64,000 bases of DNA from Lineus longissimus. Taxonomy: Eukaryota; Nemertea; Pilidiophora; Heteronemertea; Lineidae. How positions within the stretch are numbered: the stretch's first letter is position 1; every line of letters starts with the position of its first letter. The position numbers and the translations under genes were made by a program. The stretch is from the NCBI RefSeq assembly GCF_910592395.1, contig NC_088319.1, forward strand, positions 11,782,001-11,846,000, in the 5' to 3' direction. Positions 24,091-33,292 of this stretch are shown here, one piece after another. The notes below the pieces were generated by a model, which worked only from the letters and a program-made list of their open reading frames with translations, did not search any database and was not told the origin of the DNA.

Positions 24091-25323
24091 CTCCATTTTG
24101 AACGTATCGAATTACAGAGTTTTGATGACAATTCGTTTATCCAATAATCCTCACGTGTATTACAAATGATAAAGAAAAGACGTCACACTTGTGCTTTTAT
24201 GTAATGCGTCATAGAAGATGCATTCTACCTGAGCAAACGTGCCCCTATTGTTGACGGACGACGGACGGTCGGTTGGACGGACGGACAAGACTTGACGACA
24301 TAAAGCTCAACCATGTGAGCTAAAAACTCCAATTTGAACGTAACGGATTACAGTTTTGATAACAATTTGTTCATCCAATAATCCTCACGTGTATTACAAT
24401 GATAAAGAAGTGACGTCACACTTGTGCTTTTATTTAATGCGTCACTGAAGAAGCATTCTACTTGAGCAAACGTGCCTCTATTGTTGACGGACGACGGACG
24501 GACGGTTGGACGGACGGACAAGACTTGACGACATTAGCTCAACATGTGAGCTAAAAACTCCATTTTGAACGTAAAGGATTACAGTTTTGACAACAATTTG
24601 TTTATCCAATAATCCTCACGTGTATTACAAATGATAAAGAAGTGACGTCACACTTGTGCTTTTATGTAATGCGTCACTGAAGATGCATTCTACCTGAGCA
24701 AACGTGCCCCTATTTTGACGGACGACGGACCGACGGACGGACGGACAAGACTTGACGACATAAGCTCAACCATGTGAGCTAAAAACTCCATTTTGAACGT
24801 AACGGATCAGTTTTGATAACAATTCGTTTATCCAATAATCCTCACGTGTATTACAAATGATAAAGAAGTGACGTCACACTTGTGCTTTTAGGTAATGCGT
24901 CACTGAAGATGCATTCTACCTGAGCAAACGTGCCCCTATTTTGACGGACGACGGACCGACGGACGGACGGACAAGACTTGACGACATAAGCTCAACCATG
25001 CGAGCTAAAAACTCCATTTTGAACGTAACGGATCAGTTTTGATAACAATTCGTTTATCCAATAATCCTCACGTGTATTACAAATGATAAAGAAGTGACGT
25101 CACACTTGTGCTTTTATGTAATGCGTCACTGAAGATGCATTCTACCTGAGCAATCGTGCCCCTATTGTTGACGGACGACGGACGGACGGTTGGACGGACC
25201 GACAAGACTTGACGACATAAGCTCACCATGTGAGCTAAAAACTCCATTTTGAACGTAACGGATCAGTTTTGATAACAATTCGTTCATCCAATAATCCTCA
25301 CGTGTATTACAAATGATAAAGAA
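24091..25323. repeat. Satellite array, ~230-bp monomer, five full units plus a partial
   Basis: Monomers begin with CTCCATTTTGAACGTA-like sequence at 24091, 24327, 24558, 24786, 25012 and 25242 (periods 236, 231, 228, 226 and 230). Each carries AATAATCCTCACGTGTATT, then GTGACGTCACACTTGTG (a TGACGTCA palindrome, lost in the first unit), then a GGAC-rich microsatellite (GGACGGACGG) where most length variation lies. The sixth unit is interrupted at 25323 and its continuation resumes at 25769-25820. There is no coding content. Confidence 0.9.
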
Positions 25324-25768
25324 CATTTTGAATATGATATCAGAAATGTTTCCTTTATGCAAAAACAGCAACCATCTGCTCGAACACAGACAACAAAAGG
25401 CCAAATTTCCGTTTCATTTCTCGATGTTCCTGAGATATATTGCTACAAGGATGCATTCACGGACGATGATACTTCATATTCATATATGCATGCTTCAATC
25501 TGCGGGAGAAACATAAAATGGCAGATGGAAAATGTTTTAATTGTTTACTGGTGTCAGTATGCAAACGAGACAAATGCAAGTCTCGGTACATGTATGAAAG
25601 GAAAAACTTATTGATATTTGAAGCTTAATAAAATATTTTCATTTATCAGCAATGACCAAAGATATAGTTTGACACGTACATCATGAATATGTACAATGTA
25701 CACTTTATGTCCGCGCCATGAATACTAACGGATTCCGTCAGTGATTCGAGCGAAAAACAAGAGTACAA
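25324..25768. other. 445-bp insertion splitting the last satellite monomer
   Basis: The monomer reads ...GATAAAGAA up to 25323 and resumes GTGACGTCACACTTG at 25769, so 445 bp of unrelated sequence sits between. It contains an 85-codon frame (25357-25614, +) whose product has four cysteines and one N-glycosylation sequon, followed by an AATAAA at about 25627. I do not recognise the product. There are no terminal inverted repeats or obvious target duplication. It could be an insertion, or the ancestral flank into which part of a monomer was copied. Confidence 0.55.
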
Positions 25769-25820
25769 GTGACGTCACACTTGTGCTTTTATTAATGCGT
25801 CACAGAAGATGCATTCTACT
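25769..25820. repeat. Detached tail of the satellite monomer
   Basis: GTGACGTCACACTTGTGCTTTT followed by AATGCGTCAC and AGATGCATTCTAC matches the central part of the ~230-bp monomer and then diverges. It is the continuation of the sixth unit. Confidence 0.75.
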
Positions 25821-26271
25821 TTGTCTTCTGCATAGGCATTAGGCTCACCGGTTTGTCGATCAGAACTTTCTACATCACGTTAATTTCATTCTACCAGAGT
25901 CTCTAAGTTACAGGCGATCGTCCATTCCTGTAGTTTCATTTTAGCTTTTAACCGCAGCCAACCAGTCTACGATTTTTTGTTCGTTTTCCTTGAAGTAGAC
26001 ATACACATGTAGGTTGTTCATTTCTTCTAATCAAATACTGAGACTTTAGGTTGCATTGCAGAGAGTGATCAACGAGCTGAAGTAAACGGATTCCACCTAT
26101 AATTCAATTTGTTTACAAACTTCAAGGGTAGAATTTCTCTCTGAGAAAGGCCAAGTAAAGCCCATGACATTGTGTTTTCGGCTCACTAACTTTTGATTAA
26201 AGTACCTGTATTGGCGTTCGATTCAGCCAAACATAAGGGACTATAAAATATGATGACTGTAATTTACTTAC

Positions 26272-26394
26272 GATGATGAATCCGTCCCATGCTGCCACCT
26301 GTTCTTGGCTCCACGAACGTGCTGCAGACCTGACTGTCAAGTTTCCAACTTGTCTGAACAGCCACAGAATCAACACACGGCGAACTAATTTCAT
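26272..26394 (-). CDS. Candidate first coding exon, unknown gene
   Basis: A 41-codon minus-strand stretch starts at a Met (26394; another in-frame Met is at 26403). It opens MKLVRRVLILWLF, basic then hydrophobic, as in a signal peptide, and ends at a strong donor, GTAAGTAA. Two WxxxxxxxW-spaced tryptophans follow the hydrophobic run. No downstream exon was found to the left, so function and reality are unproven. The 340-bp duplicated block (26495-27174), which includes an inverted CCAAT box, would lie in its upstream region. A chance frame is quite possible. Confidence 0.25.
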
Positions 26395-26494
26395 GCGGTC
26401 CAAATTAATAAAGACATTTATGAACGGCGAAATATTACGTACAATGTACGGTACTCACGTGATGCCCCGGGGCGCAAGGCGATCAAAATCAAGG

Positions 26495-27174
26495 GGTGCG
26501 AACACCATCGAAGACGCACGCGACACGACAATAAAAAGGCACGACACCACGGAATGATCATCTCCGAGTAAAGTCCATACCTTCATAAAATCATATTTCG
26601 AATTCCAGCGTCCGATGATACATTTGTCAGTGAACTATAGATAGAATTGCAAGAAGTCGGAAAATCGAAAACTTTCTCGATCGCATCCCATTGTCTGTGT
26701 GTCTCTTGACCCAATTCTTTGAGCCGCAGCCTCTGATTGGCTATTTAGACAGTACCCTTGTCAAATGGGCCTATTTTGGAATATGTAGTAGGCCGGTTGG
26801 ACATCACGAAATGATAGCTGCTATTTGAGGGTCCGGTGCGAACACCATCGAAGACGCACGCGACACGACAATAAAAAGGCACGACACCACGGAATGATCA
26901 TCTCCGAGTAAAGTCCATACCTTCATAAAATCATATTTCGAATTCCAGCGTCCGATGATACATTTGTCAGTGAACTATAGATAGAATTGCAAGAAGTCGG
27001 AAAATCGAAAACTTTCTCGATCGCATCCCATTGTCTGTGTGTCTCTTGACCCAATTCTTTGAGCCGCAGCCTCTGATTGGCTATTTAGACAGTACCCTTG
27101 TCAAATGGGCCTATTTTGGAATATGTAGTAGGCCGGTTGGACATCACGAAATGATAGCTGCTATTTGAGGGTCC
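26495..27174. repeat. 340-bp tandem duplication, two apparently identical copies
   Basis: The copies run 26495-26834 and 26835-27174, head to tail, both beginning GGTGCGAACACCATCG and ending near GAGGGTCC. I found no difference between them by eye. Each contains CTGATTGGCTATT, an inverted CCAAT-box sequence. Perfect identity means a very recent event or an assembly artefact (for example unmerged haplotypes). Confidence 0.9.
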
Positions 27175-29163
27175 GGTCAGGGTCAGGTCAAGTAATTACA
27201 GGCCAGAGATTAGGTATCGTAACCCTCATTCGATTCAAGGTATCAGGGGAATTGTGACCCTGTTTTTATCTATACTGTATGGGATTGAGGATTCTCAACT
27301 GAAACTGTATCTGATGTCAGTCTCTGATACGAGTAGGTTCATCAGTTTGCTGGTTACAAATAGTCCAAACGGGTTCTATTTTCAAAAGCAAAACTCAATG
27401 TTCTTAAAGTTTGCGTCGGTAGGCTACATTACGAGACTTCATCCTGCTGAAGCCATTTCCTGACGTACAGACGAGAATTTGAAGAACGTTGTTTTTCGAA
27501 CTTTGCATGTGATAATAGAAGCTTGGGCCGCCCCTGATAAGCACAACAGCTATTTCTGTTGGCTTCATTCTGTATGTTCAAACATAATCCGTTGATTGAT
27601 GTTGTTTATGTTTTCAAGAAAACATTTTCCTCATTCGCAGACGATGAGGCGTTTCTGAACTGTTCTGTTTTATTGGCACAGCTGTGCATCAAGTATGAAG
27701 GAAGCTCACGATTCCATAACACGAGAAAGTTTAATCTCTTCACGGGATTCGAATTTACTGAAGAACAATCTCCGGTATATTCGCGTGCAGTGATGGGAAC
27801 AGATTGAATTTTCGAGTGTAAATGATAAATCGCCTGGATGACTTAAAGTGTACATCAGTATACATCTAAAGCATGAATAAAATTATGATTAGAACTGACT
27901 AGAAACATTGTGAACCCTTAAGCGCTATATGACTTTGAGAATATCACCGAACGAATCCCTCTGAACGATCGTAAGGGTAATTTTTCTCTCTATTTTTCTT
28001 AACTGAATACTTGAAATGTAATCAGCAGTGTGTGCGTGTGCGTGTGTGTGTGTGGGGGGGGGGGGGGGGGGGGCGAAGAATTATTGCGAGACAAAATGTA
28101 CATGTATAATATTCTCACCGGCTTGATAAAAGCTTAGTGTATAATTGGAGCATGTCGATTCTCTGAACCACCATTTTTTGACAATGGTCATAATATTTTG
28201 AGGCCCATTGCCATAGAAGAGGAACACATGGCCACTTCATGTTTACTTCCCCTAAATGTAGCAAAAGTAATGGCTATCAAAAGGCCTCTGTTGATAACAA
28301 AGATCTACGGTTCTCAGCTACTTTTCATGTCTAGTCAGCAGGTATAAAATACCTGTTAGCAAGTCATAAATAATAATTGTCTCAATGGGCATTTGGTTTC
28401 TAACAGATTGGCCGCCATTTCTTCCGAGACGATAAGTACGCTTCCGTCAAGAGGGCCGGTGTTGTACCACGTGCAGCTGTTTCCCAAATGTTTTCCTAAA
28501 CATAATAGCTATCAAACACGTGGAAGCATCAGTCATCTCCGAGCAGTCATCGCCCATGGTCAGCTCCTTCAGAAATGTAATTTTTACACGTAAGAAAGAA
28601 TGCATAGGAAATGTGTTCTGGTGCCGACATCGCCATTTAAGTTTCCGCCGCTCCTGATGATAGGGTAGATAGGATGTCATTATTAGCAGCCCTGTGTGTG
28701 CAGTACCACACGCATCATGAGCATGGAGACCTTAGCAACATGATCAGGACTGTACTTTATGTACCTGAATTCGACAGTATGATGATACCTCAGGATTTGA
28801 TCGAACGCTTGCAGCTGCTGTCCAAGGTCAAATAAGGACTTCTCTTCCTTCGAGGTTTTCGTCGACCCATTTTATATTTCAATCAAACTGTTTTAGGGAA
28901 TTGTTAGGAGAACGATTTTTCAGATGACATGGACGGTATCCCTTTCTATTTTCTGTATTTTCTGTATTTCTAACACAATTCTACGTGTGTTTCAGATGCA
29001 ACACAAAAGACATGGTATTGTACGGAGTGGAAAGCAAACTATCGAACTAAAGAAGTGAAGTGTTGGCGTTTAGGATTCTCATGCGAATTACGTGGCTTTT
29101 CAGATGGACTGATATATGCGAATATTCGCGTAACGCTTCTACTTCTTTGGACTTCTGTACCCG
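27175..29163. other. Intergenic region upstream of the GPCR
   Basis: No supported gene. Frames at 27254-27463, 27559-27807 and 28393-28593 are unrecognised. A GT-rich run followed by a 20-base G tract lies at 28030-28073. Two acceptor-like TTTCAG sites (about 28995 and 29103) precede the receptor start, so its 5' UTR may be spliced. Confidence 0.4.
28030..28073. repeat. (GT)n tract ending in twenty G
   Basis: A GTGTGCGT-type tract runs directly into twenty consecutive G at 28054-28073. Long G runs are error-prone in sequencing and can form quadruplex structures. The exact length should be treated as uncertain. Confidence 0.85.
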
Positions 29164-30285
29164 ATGGTCCGTGACTTAGATCACGTGGTACTTAATATAT
29201 CCAAGATGGCGGACACGGGAGCTGTGTTATACTCTCTAAACGAGATGGAGAACTCCACCATGTTCAAGACGAACAGCACTGGTGGAAACCCCTGTGGAAA
29301 TATATTAGACACGGGCATCCAAAATACTATTATAGTAGAGGATTTTGTGGTTTACGGTATAATGATAACATTTTTCACACTCGTTGGTGTTCCACTCAAC
29401 ATATTGACAATCCTTGGTTTCTCAAGAGTCAAGAAGCTCTCTTCGCACACTTTCCTTCTGCAAACGTTAGCAGGGGCAGACACTTTCTTCATGCTGATGG
29501 TGTTCGTGGAATACTCGCTGCGGACGTGGTACGAAGTGTTCGGCGCGTCGCGCCAGTGGGATGTAATATTCTATCATAATTTTTTTGTGATTAAAAATTT
29601 TACGGGGATCGCATCTGATCTTGCAGTCTGGATGGTCGTGCTTGTCTCGGCTGATCGCTACATTGCTGTGTACCATCCGACACGTGCCATCAAATTCTGC
29701 CAAATCAAACCAGCCTTTATCGCAGTTGTCACTATGTTTCTATACGTCATGGCCTTCAATTTCCACAACTTCTTTATGTTCAGCATTGAGGTGATAGGCA
29801 ACGAAACTTGTCACGATCACATAATTATACATAATACTAGTGGTGCGTATGATATGACTTATAATATGGCCGATAGCTTCATAAACGTCGTCTTGCCCAT
29901 GCTGCTCGTCACGCTGATGGATACCCGGATGATAATCGCACTCAGGAGGTCAAAAAAGCGCATGGGCAAGCGGAAGGACGAAGCTTCGTCCACAGCAACT
30001 GTTGTCTTGGTGGTCCTGGCGACCACATTCGTTCTGTGCGAGATTCCCACCGCCGTGGAGATCTTCATGCGAGTTTTCGGGGAGACGTCGTACCATTATG
30101 AACTATCGCTCTCTTCAACTGTGTTCTCGGTCTTTAACTCCTTTATCAATTTCTTCATATATATTCTGATAGGAAAGACATTTAGAGACGCCCTAAAAGC
30201 AGCGTTATTCGAGTTCTTCTGCTGCGGTCGCAAGAAGAAAAATGCGTACTACAAAACTAATACGGCGACGACAAGTATGGCGTAG
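29164..30285 (+). CDS. Class A (rhodopsin-family) peptide-type GPCR, FMRFamide-receptor-like
   Basis: This intronless frame of 373 residues encodes a seven-transmembrane receptor expected at the plasma membrane, coupling an extracellular (probably peptide) ligand to G proteins. N-glycosylation sequons lie at N11, N30 and N37. TM1 spans about 61-84 (GVPLN), TM2 94-117 (LAGAD), TM3 138-162 ending ADRY (163-166), TM4 183-206, TM5 237-260 with its proline, TM6 278-301 (LCEIP) and TM7 316-338. An amphipathic helix 8 starts IGKTFRD, and Cys353-Cys354 could be palmitoylated. The ICL3 and the tail are short and basic. Oddities: the usual TM3 disulfide cysteine is Phe139, TM7 NPxxY reads NFFIY, and the TM4 tryptophan is missing. 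Met15 (29206, CCAAGATGGCGG) has a much better initiation context than Met1, so the protein may be 359 residues. CxxP in TM6 and the FINFFIY pattern resemble invertebrate FMRFamide/orphan peptide receptors; the ligand is inference. Confidence 0.92.
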   Translation: MVRDLDHVVLNISKMADTGAVLYSLNEMENSTMFKTNSTGGNPCGNILDTGIQNTIIVEDFVVYGIMITFFTLVGVPLNILTILGFSRVKKLSSHTFLLQTLAGADTFFMLMVFVEYSLRTWYEVFGASRQWDVIFYHNFFVIKNFTGIASDLAVWMVVLVSADRYIAVYHPTRAIKFCQIKPAFIAVVTMFLYVMAFNFHNFFMFSIEVIGNETCHDHIIIHNTSGAYDMTYNMADSFINVVLPMLLVTLMDTRMIIALRRSKKRMGKRKDEASSTATVVLVVLATTFVLCEIPTAVEIFMRVFGETSYHYELSLSSTVFSVFNSFINFFIYILIGKTFRDALKAALFEFFCCGRKKKNAYYKTNTATTSMA

Positions 30286-30393
30286 TGCTCCGTAGTGAAC
30301 TTGTATAAGACTATGGCGTACTGACATGTGATTATTGAAAAGTTTCCGCTGGAACGTCTTCAGATTTTGTCTGTGTCAACCTCGATCCAGGGG

Positions 30394-30780
30394 CTATTTG
30401 TGTCCTCTCATCAATATGGATATTGAACGTATAGCCACCGGGAAGAAGCTTGGTTGATATGGAAACGTGGAGTCAGCTGCAAGCTCTTTGACTTCCACTC
30501 TTGTGAGTTCCATGAACTTTAGGCCTTCAACTAAGAAGGCTGCTGATGTTTGGAGCTGATGGCTAAATGTAGTGAAGGTACTACGAACCACAAAACTAAC
30601 AAAATCAAACATGGCATCGAGCAGTCGGGCGAGCGGAATCAATTCCAATTTTTGCGGGACCCATGCTCCGTATCCTTCGTGACTGTTGTTGACAAATGCA
30701 TGCTCAATATCTAACCACACAACAAGCAACGTTAAGTGCCTAATCAAATGCTTATGACTGATGCACGTACAGATGTACAC
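30394..30780 (-). pseudogene. Possible LINE reverse-transcriptase remnant
   Basis: A 128-codon minus frame just beyond the GPCR stop contains VVWLDIEHAF, like reverse-transcriptase motif A (V-W-LD-x-AF). It is followed by QKLELIPLARLLDAMFD, which resembles the helix after motif A in non-LTR retrotransposons. The rest does not continue the domain and no YADD box follows, so it is a fragment if real. It could equally be GPCR 3' UTR read backwards. Confidence 0.3.
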
Positions 30781-33149
30781 CGCATGTGAAGAGGGTGCCG
30801 GAATCTCTCAGGATAAGTCTAGCTTCACCCCGCATGCGCACTTTGACGATGTTGCTTTTTTAAAAGGTCACTGGTGACTGATTTTTGATTACTTAAACGA
30901 CACATGTACATGAACTGAGAAAACGTGTCTTCTTTGAAATACCTCAAGGTGGCTCTCTGATATTTGGTAATCGGAGCACAAAAAAGAAAAACGGAAGAAC
31001 TACATTACGTTAGCTATATGCGCATTGATTTCTATATGGTAGGTGGCACCCAAGTATTTCATAGCTGGCACATTTTCTCTTCCACCACGTCATTTAAAGT
31101 GTAATTAGAATACTTAACTGTTATGATCATAATTTCATATAGCTCTTTTTTCTTTGAGACATTGTATATATATATATACATTATTGTACTCCACAATGAT
31201 TGATTTGTCACATACCGTATACTCCTATATCTAAATGAAACAGATTTCTATGAGCAAAGAAGGCCCATATGTTTGATGGGAACACATATTGCTTGCCCAT
31301 CTGCGGGCCACAGCCTTTGGTATGGCCACAGACGTATAGAAGTCCGTGGTATAGCTTTTGATTCAGGGTTGACTGTAAGTACCAGCATTTTGGCTAGAAC
31401 TTAATCATAAAGCAATAAGTATTTCTTCAAAATGAGGTGAATGCCTATTTAAAACCTGGGAGGCTGTCTTCTGGAAAACAACGGACACTCCCGTCCTTGA
31501 AATTGGCATTCACTTCGTTTTGAAAGAGTTCTAATTGCTTTAGAATTTCAAGTTTTCGCCAAAATGGTGGTGCCTATTGCCGGTCAACCTTCAGGCCTGG
31601 CAGCACGGTCAGAATAGCCATAAGCCATCAATGCCTACCTGGAATACTAACGGTACTTTCGATGGGAATACGGAGTGTTCATGGTGATGAAATGCCCAAC
31701 GTTGAACAATTTTTACACAGCTGGTGATTAAGCTACGCCATCTTGTCTTAGATCGCAGAAGTTGGGAATGTTAGAAGGTGGCTAAGCTGCTTGATGAGAG
31801 CACCCTGGTATTATCTGTTGATCACTTGATTGCAAAGAAAGATAATTTATTCTCCATGTAGCTTGCTGTGAAAGTAACTTTAGGTCCCCTGCTGAAATGT
31901 TATCCTACCATTTTTCGGTGATGGATAAATGCACGGCCTGACAGGAGATGCCACGACTTGATATATCCTTGTTGCCTCGACTTTCAACGAGGGGTCTAGC
32001 TTCCTTTCACACCGCGAGTCAAAAGCATTCGTGTAAATTGATTGTCAGCCTGATGCCGTTGTCCAGGGAAAATAGTGGACAAATCGAATGGGTGCAACTA
32101 TGTTTGTTGCCGATTGTGTTGTATTAGGCGTGTAGTAGCGAATTTTACTAAAAATGCACAAGCGTACACAGCTATATTACAGAATGGTTGCGAAACCTTG
32201 CTATTATTGAACTGAACATATTTCGTTTGGTCGACATGCACGCTGGACGGAACTTCAATCGAGAGTGGAATGGCCCGCTCCGTAATATAGCCTTGTGCGG
32301 GTTTTTTTACAGCTGATGTGGCATTGCGTTTTGTATACCACAGTCATGCGGTAGTAATGTCTTTCTTGTGAGCATATGACTGGTTTCTAATCGTCCGAGA
32401 TAAAATCAAGAAACCGAAAAGCCTGATAATACAATTGTTAAGGTTTTCTTGATCCGGTTCGATTTCGTTTTAGAGTGTGCATTTATATAATGTATATAGT
32501 CTTATCCTCATGAGATATATAACAAACTTTTTTTCAAATGATTTTTTTCTTTTTCTTTTTCCTGGTTCTTTTAATACCACATATTTCTTCTTTTTCTGGT
32601 AGTCGTGTTATTATTATCACATTATGTACAAGACACCGTACCTTTCAATCCCCAAACTGAATTAAGTGAATATACTCCTCGCAGTAACAGCAGTAAGTGT
32701 GTATCACTGCTTTGATTGGCCGCCACTGAATCTGAATGAGCTGAAATCGATCATTCCAGGAACTTTTGGACATTTTCTGCCTTTTTTATTCCAAAAGTTC
32801 AAAAAAGGTTGTCATATTGCATTTCGAGTCGACATTCGAAATATTTCCCCTGAAAATGAAGTGTTTATACGTTTTTTGTGGTTTTATGCGCACTATTTTC
32901 GTAGCGTATATGGACAATTGCTGTGTGATCACTGATCGATGAGTGGCAATTTTATGTGCAGACGATGATGTAAAGCGTGGTAATTTTGACCCTCGAGCAG
33001 TTTTAATCTGCTCAAAATAGGAGTAAATATTCACATTTTTTAATATCAAACAGGATTTACATTTCACATTACAGTTTACTCGAATATGTATAGTAAGTTG
33101 TCACATTTAGGCTGCGTACATTTGTGTATATCAAACGTGCAATACACGT
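30781..33149. other. Intergenic with a dispersed repeat
   Basis: No supported gene. About 31503-31577 shares TTGGCATTCACTTC, AATTGCTTTA and CCAAAATGGTGGTGCCTAT with 47962-48048 inside an intron of the MFS gene, so it is a dispersed repeat. A (TA)n run lies near 31165. The 89-codon frame at 32666-32935 (+) is unrecognised. Confidence 0.45.
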
Positions 33150-33270
33150 GCAATGTTCGCCAATGTGGCAGAGTTGATATATTGTATTGTGTCGGTGAGG
33201 AGAAAGGGGATGAAACTCACTTCCTTACGGATTACAAACAGAAGATTCCCCTTCTGTCAGGAATTTCCAT
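33150..33270 (+). pseudogene. Possible C-terminal fragment of a LINE polyprotein
   Basis: Within the frame 33086-33292 the stretch ILYCVGEEKGDETHFLTDYK resembles the cysteine/histidine motif that ends many non-LTR retrotransposon ORF2 proteins (C-x-x-C, then D/E-x-HFL-x-x-C). The final cysteine and the first cysteine spacing are degraded. No reverse transcriptase lies upstream on this strand. Call it a decayed remnant at best. Confidence 0.35.
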
Positions 33271-33292
33271 AATTATTCAGTGCTTTTATTGA

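Noticed and set aside
24091-25323. Possible CRISPR-like or gene-family array
   Set aside because: Monomers are ~230 bp without unique spacers and non-coding; it is an ordinary satellite with internal microsatellite.
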